This document shows positions 42,355 through 50,067 of a stretch of 64,000 bases of DNA, in pieces. Positions within the stretch are counted from its first letter, which is position 1, and every line of letters starts with the position of its first letter. The stretch spans positions 4,438 through 68,437 of the forward strand of contig CAYNJC010000023.1 in assembly GCA_964397565.1 (NCBI GenBank), written 5' to 3'. A program made the translations under genes and the position numbers. The notes beneath the pieces were generated by a model that searched no databases, was not told the origin of the DNA, and was given only the letters and a program-made list of their open reading frames with translations. The DNA is from JAPLST01 sp964397565. Lineage in GTDB: Bacteria > Auribacterota > UBA3054 > JAPLST01.

Positions 42355-43536
42355 ATGACCCGCGTGATTATCATTGTGCTCGACTCGGTCGGCATCGGCG
42401 ATGCACCCGATGCCGCGGCCTATGGCGATGCCGGCGCAAATACGCTGGTCAATATGAGCCGGGTCGTGCCAGGCGGCCTGCAACTGCCCACGCTGCAAGC
42501 GCTTGGGCTCGGCAACATCGCGCCCGGCCAGATTGTCAGCTGTCCTGCGGTGGCCGCGCCGCGCGCCTCCTTCGGGCGTTGCCGCGAGGCCAGCGCCGGT
42601 AAAGACACCACCACCGGTCACTGGGAAATGGTCGGGATCATCACCCGTGAACCGTTCCCGACCTTCCCCAATGGCTTTGACCAGGCGTTCATGGAGCGCT
42701 GGGCACTGACCGTCGGCGTCGCCGGCTGGCTGCATAACAAAACCGCCAGCGGCACCGAGATTATCCAACGTTTCGGCGAACTGCACATTGCCACTGGCCT
42801 GCCGATCGTCTACACCTCGGCCGACAGCGTCTTTCAGATCGCCGCGCACGAGACCCATTTCGGTCTGCAACGTCTTTACGACATCTGCGCCGCGACGCGG
42901 GCGCTGCTTGACCCGCTGCGGGTCGCCCGCGTCATCGCCCGCCCCTTTGTCGGCGAAACCGTCGCCACGTTTGCGCGTACCGCCAATCGTCATGACTACA
43001 GCCTTGTGCCGCCCGAACCGCACGACTTGACCCGCATTCGCGACGCCGGCCTGCCCGTGCTGGGCATCGGCAAAATCCATGACATCTTCGCCGGCAGCGG
43101 CATCACCGCCTCACTGCGCACCAAGTCCAACACCGAGGGCATGGCCGTGCTTGGCCAACAACTGGCCACTTTTCAGCGCGGCTTGATCTTCGTCAACCTG
43201 GTCGAGTTCGACATGATCTACGGCCATCGCCGCGACCCGCTCGGCTATGCCCACTGCCTGCAGGCCTTCGACGCCCAACTGGCGGCGTTGCTGCCGCGCC
43301 TGCGCGCCGACGATCTGCTGCTGCTCTGCGCCGATCACGGCCTCGACCCGACCTTCCCCGGCACGGATCACACGCGCGAGACCATTCCGGTGTTGCTGTA
43401 TGCATCCGCGCTGCCCGCGCGCGACGTGGGGCTGCGCGCGACCTTCGCCGACATCGGCGCCACCGCCTGCGCGGCGTTGGGTGTCGCCACCCCGGCCACC
43501 GCCGCAGGCCATTCCCTGTTTGCCTTTGCACCTTGA
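42355..43536 (+). CDS. deoB: phosphopentomutase
   Basis: 393 residues from ATG 42355. Alkaline-phosphatase-superfamily mutase interconverting (deoxy)ribose 1- and 5-phosphate. Metal-binding and catalytic motifs: VLDSVGIGDAPDAAAYGD near 7-24, GKDTTTGHWEMVGI near 80-93 with the phosphorylated Thr in DTTTGHWE, TSADSVFQIAAHE near 151-163, EFDMIYGHRRD near 282-292 and CADHGLDPT near 321-329 with GTDHTRE near 332-338. An upstream open frame of 12 codons is not needed. Confidence 0.95.
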   Translation: MTRVIIIVLDSVGIGDAPDAAAYGDAGANTLVNMSRVVPGGLQLPTLQALGLGNIAPGQIVSCPAVAAPRASFGRCREASAGKDTTTGHWEMVGIITREPFPTFPNGFDQAFMERWALTVGVAGWLHNKTASGTEIIQRFGELHIATGLPIVYTSADSVFQIAAHETHFGLQRLYDICAATRALLDPLRVARVIARPFVGETVATFARTANRHDYSLVPPEPHDLTRIRDAGLPVLGIGKIHDIFAGSGITASLRTKSNTEGMAVLGQQLATFQRGLIFVNLVEFDMIYGHRRDPLGYAHCLQAFDAQLAALLPRLRADDLLLLCADHGLDPTFPGTDHTRETIPVLLYASALPARDVGLRATFADIGATACAALGVATPATAAGHSLFAFAP

Positions 43537-43602
43537 GCATAAATCATAACCATATGCATTGCAATGTCTTATTTTGTTTTTATGAACTGATTATGAAAAT
43601 AC
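43537..43602. other. AT-rich spacer upstream of the ncRNA promoter
   Basis: Low-GC region unlike its surroundings, typical of an UP element in front of a strong promoter. No gene. Confidence 0.5.
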
Positions 43603-43631
43603 TTGACAAACGCATATTTATTTGCTATACT
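43603..43631 (+). promoter_or_regulatory. consensus sigma-70 promoter of the ncRNA
   Basis: TTGACA at 43603-43608, 17-bp spacer, TATACT at 43626-43631 with TGC before it, and an AT-rich region upstream. It matches the best promoters in the window and should start transcription near 43638. Confidence 0.9.
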
Positions 43632-43725
43632 ATGTTCGCTCTTTTGAAATGATTGTTTGGTGACGAGCCATGGATTAGGCAAAAACACCGCAGGTTGCTT
43701 TTAAGTTGGCAGTTAAGGAGGTGAT

Positions 43726-43776
43726 GTGACAGCGTATCATTATGCCGCGAGCGACCCACGTGGTGTTCAGCAATAG
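43726..43776 (+). CDS. possible small ORF inside the ncRNA
   Basis: GTG start, 16 codons (MTAYHYAASDPRGVQQ), right after TAAGGAGGTGAT, which could pair with all of the 16S anti-Shine-Dalgarno end over 12 nt. The site also contains ATG-TGA immediately before the GTG. It may be an accidental frame near a 16S-binding element. Confidence 0.3.
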   Translation: MTAYHYAASDPRGVQQ

Positions 43777-43999
43777 AAACCGGCAATCCCGTTGATTGCC
43801 AATGCAGCTAATCCACACGCGGTAGAAACATCGGATTGCGTTGGCAGGGTAACGCGGAATCTGAACGACCACGATTCTCTGATTTTGTTCTTTGATTCAT
43901 AACTACGAAACCAGGTCGATACGAATCGCACGTTCTGAGTGACGCGGAGAGGGACCTACCAACCCGGTTGTGTTTCCGCAGCGCGAGGAGAACTGACTT

Positions 44000-44050
44000 G
44001 TGAATACGGAACTCGTTGAAATCAGCGGCGATCTCTTGATCAGCTTCTGA
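44000..44050 (+). CDS. second possible small ORF inside the ncRNA
   Basis: GTG start, 16 codons (MNTELVEISGDLLISF), with GAGGAG 9 nt before it and the stop 20 nt before the terminator. No homologue is known to me. Speculative. Confidence 0.3.
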   Translation: MNTELVEISGDLLISF

Positions 44051-44069
44051 CCACAAAAGCGACGTACGA

Positions 44070-44100
44070 GAAGCCCCACTTCGGTGGGGCTTCTTTTTTT
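44070..44100 (+). terminator. rho-independent terminator with UUCG loop
   Basis: 10-bp perfect stem GAAGCCCCAC / GTGGGGCTTC with a TTCG tetraloop, followed by seven T. Very strong. Confidence 0.95.
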
Positions 44101-44140
44101 ATAAAGCCGTCCACGCCGCCAGCAGCACGGCGATGCAGCA

Positions 44141-44270
44141 TTTAACCAATGCGTGCACTTACTTGTTGGCATTCCAATTGTGGCTGCGGGCGCTGACCGC
44201 GGCTGCAGAAGCCGCCCTCGCCGCGGGCGGCAAGGATGCTGTAAAGTAGAACGCGCACTCATTACTAAAG
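44141..44270. mobile_element. MITE-like inverted-repeat element, copy 1
   Basis: About 130 bp, roughly 80 percent like the element at 46605-46733. Shared core CCAATTGTGGC then GCGGGCGCT, ACCGCGGCTGCAGAAGCCGC and CCGCGGGCGGC; imperfect terminal inverted repeats (TTTAACCAATGCGTGCACTT left against the right end read backwards). It has no coding capacity. It lies just after the ncRNA terminator. Confidence 0.65.
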
Positions 44271-44577
44271 TGCCGCGTGGCCAAGCCGCACGGCTTGGTC
44301 TGCAGCATCTTCCACGGCGCGCGCCGCGGCCTTGTCTTTGAACGTCTCTCCCAACCATCTTCGTTCGGCGCAGCTGAACCGTGGCGTGCGGGAGCCATGC
44401 CCCGCTTTTCATAGCTGAGTCGTGCTCGGCGTAGGTTGGTCAGCGCTACCGACAGCATGCCTGCCGGATCGCAAGCGCCCGTCTCGGCGCACCCGCGTGG
44501 CGTACAACCACGCGGCCTGAGCGTCACGACACAACGGCCTTCCATATATCGGTATTTCAGGTCTCTTTTTCCTTAAC
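44271..44577. other. non-coding stretch with gene-like remnants
   Basis: No intact gene. On the minus strand one frame reads LGETFKDKAAARAVEDAADQ and continues to a stop, which looks like a coding remnant without a start or family. Confidence 0.4.
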
Positions 44578-44606
44578 TTGACATGGCGGCACGTTAATGC
44601 TATACT
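44578..44606 (+). promoter_or_regulatory. consensus promoter upstream of the 44745 gene
   Basis: TTGACA at 44578-44583, 17-bp spacer, TATACT at 44601-44606 with TGC before it. Leader of about 130 nt before the ATG, unusually long. Confidence 0.85.
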
Positions 44607-44744
44607 GACATCCAAGGGCCAGTAAAAACCGCCGTTAACCTTATGGTGTACCAACGGCTATCTCTTTTGCGTAGCATCATGCACGCCTGCCGCCGCCGGC
44701 ATCCGCGAGTTTCTGTTAGGTCACCCATCAATCAGGAGTCTCCC

Positions 44745-45752
44745 ATGAACATGTCCATCAAACTCAGTGCCGTCCTGTTTGCCGTTTTGTTGATCAGCAG
44801 CGCATTCGCCGGACCCCGCGAACTCACCTATCAAGGGCAATTGTATGAAAGCGGCAGTGCGGTCGATGCAACGAAATACTTTCAATTCGAATTGATAAAG
44901 GACAGTGTCGTTGTATGGAAAAGTTACGGCACTGGCACCGGAAGAGTGGCCTTGAATGTGAGCAAAGGCTTTTTTTCCGTACCGCTGGGCGATACCACCA
45001 TTGCAAATATGGAGGCACTGCCGGCGGGTATGTTTGACGATGATGTTGCTGTCTATCTGAAAGTGTATGTGGGCGATGCGACGGGCGACATGACTGCGCT
45101 CAGCCCCAACAGCAAAATCACCAGCGCGGCATATGTGATGAACAACCAAACCCAGAAAATTGTGCTGACCAACTGGGCTGCAATTTACGGCGGCGCGACC
45201 AATGTCATTGTCATGACCGGCGCACCGCTGCTGACCACGCCGGTCTGGGACGATATCCGCGTCCCGCTCGATGTCGCCAACAGTAGTTTGTATCCCGGCT
45301 ACAAGCAGCTCGGCACCTCTGGCTTATACTTGTATGATTTTGACAAAACCAAGACCGAATCACTGAATTTCACCTGTCAAATCCCGCATACGTATAAGCA
45401 AGGCACGGCGTTGCGCCCGCATATCCATTGGACCACCAAGTATGCTGGCGGTGGTAATGTTGTTTGGGGGCTTGAGTATCAGGTTAAGTGGATTGGTCAA
45501 CAATATTCAAGCACAACCAGCACAACGATTCTCAGTACAAACGCAGTTCCAGCAGCAACCTACACCCACGCCCTCGACGTCCTGCCGATCATTCCGGGAA
45601 CCGGCCTCAAGGAATCCGCCATCTTAATCGGCCGTGTGTTTCGAGCTGGGGCAAATCCAGCAGATACGTACGGCTCTGACGCTACCATGATTGAAATAGA
45701 CTTTCATTTTGAAGTGGAAAAGATGGGTACCAATCTCGAAATCCCAGAATGA
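44745..45752 (+). CDS. secreted protein of unknown function
   Basis: 335 residues, signal peptide 1-22 (MNMSIKLSAVLFAVLLISSA), and a beta-rich N-terminal domain ELTYQGQLYESG to SVPLGDTT (about 25-95), a type found at the front of many secreted bacterial proteins. Residues about 160-335 include RPHIHWTTKYAGG and VIPGTG-like segments, which remind me of a phage structural-protein-associated domain, weakly. AGGAG precedes the ATG. No PEP-CTERM tail. Function unknown. Confidence 0.75.
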   Translation: MNMSIKLSAVLFAVLLISSAFAGPRELTYQGQLYESGSAVDATKYFQFELIKDSVVVWKSYGTGTGRVALNVSKGFFSVPLGDTTIANMEALPAGMFDDDVAVYLKVYVGDATGDMTALSPNSKITSAAYVMNNQTQKIVLTNWAAIYGGATNVIVMTGAPLLTTPVWDDIRVPLDVANSSLYPGYKQLGTSGLYLYDFDKTKTESLNFTCQIPHTYKQGTALRPHIHWTTKYAGGGNVVWGLEYQVKWIGQQYSSTTSTTILSTNAVPAATYTHALDVLPIIPGTGLKESAILIGRVFRAGANPADTYGSDATMIEIDFHFEVEKMGTNLEIPE

Positions 45753-45854
45753 ACCTCAGCGCCGAGGACAATTCTTGCGTGAATTTGACTGCCATGTTCA
45801 AGTCAATAAGCATGGACACTTAACGAATATCCACCGTGATGCGGGAGGTCTCTC

Positions 45855-46478
45855 ATGAATACATTCTCTCACCTGCGCAAACAGAGCGCCTGGCCGGCAC
45901 TGGCAGTGCTGCTTCTCTGCTTGGCAGCCCGTGCCGCAGACATGAGCGGCGGCGACTATGACATCTATTTGTCCGATACTGCCAGCGCGGCCGGCTCACT
46001 GGCAGGTGGCGTCTACACCTTGAACGGCATGGTGTCGTTGGGCGACACCTATTTCAATAACGACACGCTGGCGCCGGCCAATTATCCAACGGCTTTTTCC
46101 GCCACGGCCGTAGACAGTTCCCAGATCCTCGATACATGGACTGATGCCACTGGCACGCCGCTGCCGGATGGCTATCTCATTCGCGCGTCCCATACCAGTT
46201 ATGCTGCTATTCCCGCGCCAGTCAACAACGTGCCGGTTGCTGACGGGACCGATGCGAAGAATGTCGCGCCGGGTGTTCACGAGTGTACCTTTAGTGGTTT
46301 GGCCCCCAATTACGTTCTCTATTTCAAAATATACCCGTATTGCGGCAGCGGCTTGAGCATCGCCTATAAAACCGACGGCACCGTGCCACAGGCGACGGCG
46401 ACCACAACTCCGGAACCGGCCGGGCTGGCCTGCGCCGGCCTGCTGCTGGCGCTGGCACGAAGAGAAACAGCGCAGTGA
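45855..46478 (+). CDS. small secreted PEP-CTERM protein
   Basis: 207 residues. Signal peptide ends near residue 28 (LAVLLLCLAARAADM). A beta-rich body of about 150 residues with no known domain precedes TPEPAGLACAGLLLALARRE, a PEP-CTERM tail. GGGAGG lies about 8 nt before ATG. Probably surface-associated. Confidence 0.75.
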   Translation: MNTFSHLRKQSAWPALAVLLLCLAARAADMSGGDYDIYLSDTASAAGSLAGGVYTLNGMVSLGDTYFNNDTLAPANYPTAFSATAVDSSQILDTWTDATGTPLPDGYLIRASHTSYAAIPAPVNNVPVADGTDAKNVAPGVHECTFSGLAPNYVLYFKIYPYCGSGLSIAYKTDGTVPQATATTTPEPAGLACAGLLLALARRETAQ

Positions 46479-46604
46479 AGAGTTATATGCTTCCGGCTGC
46501 CCACCGTGCTTGACTCGGTGGCAGCAAAGATTGAAGGAGTGGGCGGCGTGTTGTTGCACAATCTTATTTATCAATGATCCCGCCAGCGGCGCATGCAAGT
46601 CACT

Positions 46605-46733
46605 TTACTAATGAATGCGCTTACTAGGTGTCATGCCAATTGTGGCCGCGGGCGCTAACCGCGGCTGCAGAAGCCGCCCTCACCGCGGGCGGCTACAAGG
46701 ACGCTGCAACGTAGAAAGCGTATTCATTAGTAA
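46605..46733. mobile_element. MITE-like inverted-repeat element, copy 2
   Basis: 129 bp with 18-bp terminal inverted repeats, TTACTAATGAATGCGCTT on the left (46605-46622) and AAGCGTATTCATTAGTAA on the right (46716-46733), one mismatch. The core contains CCGCGGCTGCAGAAGCCGCC and CCGCGGGCGG and can fold. No open frame, and no transposase in the window. It shares its core with 44141-44270. Confidence 0.75.
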
Positions 46734-46748
46734 GTCGTGTTTATCGTA

Positions 46749-46769
46749 GAAGCGGCTTCCAGCCGCTTT
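46749..46769. repeat. REP-like hairpin
   Basis: AAGCGGCT-TCC-AGCCGCTT, a short palindrome of the type widely dispersed in bacterial genomes. It sits between the MITE-like element and the Rrf2 promoter. Confidence 0.6.
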
Positions 46770-46804
46770 CGTTGACACGCACGCGCCAGAACTCACAGTT
46801 GTGG

Positions 46805-46810
46805 TATAAT
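46805..46810 (+). promoter_or_regulatory. -10 box giving a leaderless rrf2 transcript
   Basis: TATAAT preceded by TGG, 6 bp before the ATG at 46817. The predicted start is at or next to the A of ATG. A TTGACA at 46772 is 27 bp away and too far to be the -35. Confidence 0.6.
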
Positions 46811-46816
46811 CATTAC

Positions 46817-47272
46817 ATGATCACAAGAAAAGCAGATTACGCCATTCGCGTCATTGAGTACCTGACCTGCAATATGCGCAGCCAGCAGTGGATATCATCC
46901 ACGGATCTGGCGCGCGACATGGAGATCCCCTACCGCTTTCTGCGCGTCATTGTGCGCTTGCTCGTGCAGAGCGGCATGGTGCAAAGTCTGCGCGGTTGCA
47001 CCGGCGGCTTGCGTCTCGCCCGACCACCCGAGCAGTTGAGCGTTGCCGAAGTGATTCGCGCGGTGGATGACACTGCTTTGATGCTTAATGTCTGCTTGCA
47101 AAAGCCGTCGGGCTGCGGCCGGATGTGCATCTGCCCGTTGCATACCAAACTCAAAAAGCTGCAGCAGACCATCAATGACACCTTGGCGACCACGATGTTC
47201 AACTGTTTGGCTAACCTGGGCGCAAGAAAGCGCCGGCGCATGGCCACCCGCATCGCCGCTGCGCGGAAATAG
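46817..47272 (+). CDS. Rrf2-family transcriptional regulator with Fe-S cysteines
   Basis: 151 residues from ATG 46817. Winged helix-turn-helix with ADYAIRVIEYL near 5-15, STDLARDMEIPYRFLRVI near 28-45 and LRGCTGGLRLARPPEQLSVA near 60-79, typical of IscR/NsrR/CymR. Cysteines in NVCLQKPSGCGRMCICP near 95-111 could hold a cluster. The regulator therefore may sense nitrosative, oxidative or iron status. No obvious targets are adjacent. Leaderless expression is inferred from the -10 position. Confidence 0.9.
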   Translation: MITRKADYAIRVIEYLTCNMRSQQWISSTDLARDMEIPYRFLRVIVRLLVQSGMVQSLRGCTGGLRLARPPEQLSVAEVIRAVDDTALMLNVCLQKPSGCGRMCICPLHTKLKKLQQTINDTLATTMFNCLANLGARKRRRMATRIAAARK

Positions 47273-47310
47273 CCGGCCGGCGCACACCCGCCGTGGCATG
47301 CAGCTGCGGC

Positions 47311-47333
47311 GCGAGGTCGTGGGGGTCTCTGCG
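47311..47333. repeat. dispersed 23-bp motif, copy 2
   Basis: GCGAGGTCGTGGGGGTCTCT then GCG, differing in one base from 38093-38115. No gene overlaps it. Confidence 0.5.
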
Positions 47334-47343
47334 TGCAATGAAT

Positions 47344-47411
47344 GTGGGAGCCGCCTCCGTGCGGCGATTGCAGTGTATGCAGCAGATTCGCGACACGGAG
47401 GTCGCTCCCAC
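47344..47411. repeat. 68-bp inverted-repeat element
   Basis: Arms GTGGGAGCCGCCTCCGTG (47344-47361) and CACGGAGGTCGCTCCCAC (47394-47411), 18 bp with two mismatches, around a 32-bp loop. A known style of dispersed repeat; no coding capacity. Confidence 0.65.
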
Positions 47412-47490
47412 TCTCTTTCAGCATCCGTCAATGTTCGCCAGTTCTGCTGGCGCGTTTTCGTGATATGTTTTCTGCGTGCCTTGCTGGCAG

Positions 47491-47516
47491 AAAAAAGCGC
47501 GGCCAAGCGGCCGCGC
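47491..47516 (-). terminator. rho-independent terminator of the ribosomal superoperon
   Basis: Minus strand: 8-bp perfect stem GCGCGGCC / GGCCGCGC, loop GCTT, then six T. It lies 70 bp after the rpmA stop and ends the long minus-strand operon. Confidence 0.92.
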
Positions 47517-47586
47517 GGAAACGAATATGGTGGCAGCAGACACCCCGCCGTGCGGTGTGCCCGGCGCAGTCTGCCGACGGAAGTCG

Positions 47587-47856
47587 TCAGGCCGTCGGTG
47601 GTGCCGGTGGCGGCGTTATGCTGACGTAGATGCCGTTGCGTTTGCTGACGAACGTGACCACGCCGGCGCTGCGGGCGAAGAGCGTGTCATCCTTGCCGCG
47701 CATGACATTCACGCCGGCTTTGAAGCGCGTGCCGCGCTGGCGCACGAGAATGGCGCCGCCATTCACGACTTGTCCGCCAAACATCTTGACGCCCAGCCGT
47801 TGCGCATTGCTGTCACGGCCGTTCTTGGAACTGCCTAATCCTTTCTTATGTGCCAT
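47587..47856 (-). CDS. rpmA: 50S ribosomal protein L27
   Basis: 89 residues, MAHKKGLGSSKNGRDS front and the GGAILVRQRGT core. It sits after rplU as usual, but the pair follows rplQ here rather than standing alone. The Pro-rich end ITPPPAPPTA is an extension. Confidence 0.96.
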   Translation of the reverse strand: MAHKKGLGSSKNGRDSNAQRLGVKMFGGQVVNGGAILVRQRGTRFKAGVNVMRGKDDTLFARSAGVVTFVSKRNGIYVSITPPPAPPTA

Positions 47857-47958
47857 GGGTGTGTCCTGTTTGCAGTGTTCAGTAAAATCTTTCGCAGCGA
47901 AACAATGTAATAAGCAGCGTTAAATGTTTCCTTGTCTTCGTGCCTTCGTGGCCAGCCA

Positions 47959-48279
47959 TTACGCAGGCAAGACCAATTCGTCAATATGCACGGCGGTGTA
48001 GTCTTGGCGATGGCCGGTCTTGCGCATCGACGCTTTGCGGCGCCGCATTTTGAAGACAACTTGTTTCTTGCCCTGAGTCGGGCCGACCACTGTCGCCTTG
48101 ACTGCGGCATTCGGCACGGTGGGCGTGCCGACGCGCACGGTGGTGTCGTCAGAACACAACAGCACGCGCTCAAACGTCAGGGCCGCGCCGGCCTCCGTCT
48201 CAACGCACGGAATGTCCAAGGTCATACCTTGTTCCACGCGGAACTGTTTGTCACCTGTCTCAATAATTGCGTAGGGCAT
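47959..48279 (-). CDS. rplU: 50S ribosomal protein L21
   Basis: 106 residues, MPYAIIETGDKQFRVEQG front and KMRRRKASMRKTGHRQDYT core (family: RRRKxxxxxxGHRQ). 27 bp downstream of rplQ in the same direction. Confidence 0.96.
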   Translation of the reverse strand: MPYAIIETGDKQFRVEQGMTLDIPCVETEAGAALTFERVLLCSDDTTVRVGTPTVPNAAVKATVVGPTQGKKQVVFKMRRRKASMRKTGHRQDYTAVHIDELVLPA

Positions 48280-48306
48280 AGCTGCACCAGGTCCGGTGTT
48301 TGGCGA

Positions 48307-48966
48307 TTACTTGTCGCCGTGTTTAAAAAATCCCTTAATGAAACGACCAAAGCCACCCTTGCGGTCTTTCGGCTGCTCCTTGGCTGGTTTGGCGGTGGTC
48401 TTGGGCGCGACCGGTCTCGCGGGTTTGGCTTCCTGCACCGCTTTGGCCGGCTTGGCCGCCGCTGCCGGCGGTGTCTTTACGGCCTTTTCCGGATCCGCCG
48501 CGGGCGCGGACGCGGCGCTCACGTCGCCCGCGACTTTGGTCTCGACATCCAGCGCATCTTCCGCAACCTTTTTCTTGCGTGTCCGGACGGCAATCTGTGC
48601 ACCGACAAATTCCAGCACGGCAATCGGCGCGGCATCACCGCGGCGCATGCCCAGTTTGACAATCCGGGTGTAGCCGCCCTGCCGCTCGGCATAGCGCGGG
48701 CCGAGTTCGTCAAACAATTTGTGCACGGCAATTTTGGCGCCAGGCCCGCTCGCCCGCATGAACGCAATCGCCCGGCGGCGTGCGTAGAGCGTGTTGCGCT
48801 TGGCCAGCGTGATCATCTTCTCGGCGAAGCGTTGGGCGGAGCGCGCCAGCCGCTCGGTTGTGGTAACCCGCTCGGCTTTGATCAAGCTGGTCACCAGATT
48901 GGATAAGGTCGCGGCGCGGTGGTCGGACTTGCGCCCGAGTTTGTCTGTGTTCTTGCGATGACGCAT
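48307..48966 (-). CDS. rplQ: 50S ribosomal protein L17 with C-terminal extension
   Basis: 219 residues against a usual 120. The normal domain (MRHRKNTDKLGRKSDHRAAT to about residue 120) is followed by about 100 residues rich in Ala, Lys and Pro, ending with GGFGRFIKGFFKHGD; low-complexity tails of this kind occur in some bacteria. It follows rpoA as in the alpha operon. Confidence 0.95.
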   Translation of the reverse strand: MRHRKNTDKLGRKSDHRAATLSNLVTSLIKAERVTTTERLARSAQRFAEKMITLAKRNTLYARRRAIAFMRASGPGAKIAVHKLFDELGPRYAERQGGYTRIVKLGMRRGDAAPIAVLEFVGAQIAVRTRKKKVAEDALDVETKVAGDVSAASAPAADPEKAVKTPPAAAAKPAKAVQEAKPARPVAPKTTAKPAKEQPKDRKGGFGRFIKGFFKHGDK

Positions 48967-48994
48967 AACGTATTAGTTCCTTGCTGACAAGCGA

Positions 48995-50032
48995 TTACTT
49001 TTTGCGTTTGATGCTCTTTTTCATGAGCTCGGCCATGTCGGATTCCGAGGCTGGTTCGCGCTTGAGCTCCAACCCGTGCTTCTTGAGGACATCCTTGACT
49101 TCCTCGACCGCCTTTTCACCAAAGTTGCGCAGCTCCATCACTTCGCGTTCGGCCAATTGTGTGATTTGGGCCAGCGAGGTGAGCTTGGCCTTGACCAAGG
49201 TGTTGGCAATCCGCTTCGAGAAGCCGAGTTCTTCGAGGCGGGCGCTGTCCGTTGCCGCGATTTTTTCATCTTCGGCGGTGGCTTCCGCAGTCGGCTCGGC
49301 CGGCGCTTCGGGGGCGGCCTGCAGATACATCGGCTCGCCGGCGTTGCGGTAAAGTTGGACATGGTCGAGCAGCAACTGCGCGGACTGCACTGTGGCAGCG
49401 ACGGGATCGACGCGGCCATCCGTCCAGACTTCGAAGACCAGGCGGTCATAGTCGGTCTTCATCCCGACGCGCGCGGCCTCGACCGCGTATTTCACTTTGC
49501 TGACCGGCGAGAAGAGCGAGTCAATCGGAATCGTGCCGATCGAGAGATGCGCGCCCTTGTTGAGTTCGGACGGGCGATAGCCACGGCCAACCTCGACACT
49601 CAATTCCATCTGCAAATTCTTTTTGGCGGTCAACGTGCAAATCTTGTGCTCGGGATTGAGAATCTCGACGCCGCTGGGCAGGTGAATCATGCTGGCCGTC
49701 ACGTCGCACGGGCCTTTGGCTTTGAGTTGGCATTCAAAGGGCTTGCGGCTGGCGACGTGCAACAGGACCTTCTTCAGATTCAGCACGACGTGGGTGACAT
49801 CCTCGAACACACCCTCGATGGTGGTGAATTCGTGCGAGATGCCGTCAATGTTCACGGTCGTGATGGCGGCGCCCTCGAGCGACGACAGCATCACGCGCCG
49901 AAGGGCATTGCCAATCGTGTGACCAAAGCCGGCCTCAAATGGTTCGGCGGTCAGCTTGGCATAGGTGGCCGTTTTCGTCGCGACGTCAACCATGACGCCC
50001 TTGGGCATTTCAAATTTCAATTGCAGAGACAT
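48995..50032 (-). CDS. rpoA: RNA polymerase alpha subunit
   Basis: 345 residues. N-terminal domain with EPFEAGFGHTIGNALRRVML near 32-51 and DGISHEF near 63; C-terminal domain after an Ala/Glu linker with LEELGFSKRIANTLVKAKLT and LRNFGEKAVEEVKDVL, the DNA/UP-element-binding part. The tail is Lys-rich. Confidence 0.98.
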   Translation of the reverse strand: MSLQLKFEMPKGVMVDVATKTATYAKLTAEPFEAGFGHTIGNALRRVMLSSLEGAAITTVNIDGISHEFTTIEGVFEDVTHVVLNLKKVLLHVASRKPFECQLKAKGPCDVTASMIHLPSGVEILNPEHKICTLTAKKNLQMELSVEVGRGYRPSELNKGAHLSIGTIPIDSLFSPVSKVKYAVEAARVGMKTDYDRLVFEVWTDGRVDPVAATVQSAQLLLDHVQLYRNAGEPMYLQAAPEAPAEPTAEATAEDEKIAATDSARLEELGFSKRIANTLVKAKLTSLAQITQLAEREVMELRNFGEKAVEEVKDVLKKHGLELKREPASESDMAELMKKSIKRKK

Positions 50033-50067
50033 ATCTATTCACCGGGTAAAATGGTTGCTACCTGTGC

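Larger units (their letters stand above)
43638..44100 (+). ncRNA. probable structured non-coding RNA, about 460 nt, family unknown
   Basis: The transcript is bounded by a consensus promoter and a strong terminator and has no long open frame. Visible secondary structure includes GGCAATC-CCGTT-GATTGCC (43784-43802), and the pairing of GCCAATGC..ATCC (about 43797-43812) with GGATTGCGTTGGC (about 43831-43843). No signatures of tmRNA (tag frame, 3' CCA end), RNase P RNA, 6S or SRP RNA are seen. Two 16-codon open frames with Shine-Dalgarno sites lie inside it, so it could instead be a leader-type or dual-function RNA. Lower GC than the genome average outside the hairpins. Highly expressed by promoter strength, I infer. 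Confidence 0.7.

Noticed and set aside
43638..44100. tmRNA, RNase P RNA, 6S RNA or SRP RNA in the 43.6-kb transcript.
   Set aside because: No tag frame ending in Ala-Ala and no 3' CCA; no RNase P core motif; length and layout do not match 6S or SRP RNA.
44271..44577. A gene in the 300-bp gap after the first MITE-like element.
   Set aside because: One short minus-strand frame looks coding-like but has no start, no family and no ribosome site.
46772..46810. TTGACA at 46772 as the -35 of the Rrf2 promoter.
   Set aside because: It lies 27 bp from the -10, too far for a sigma-70 promoter; an extended -10 is more likely.
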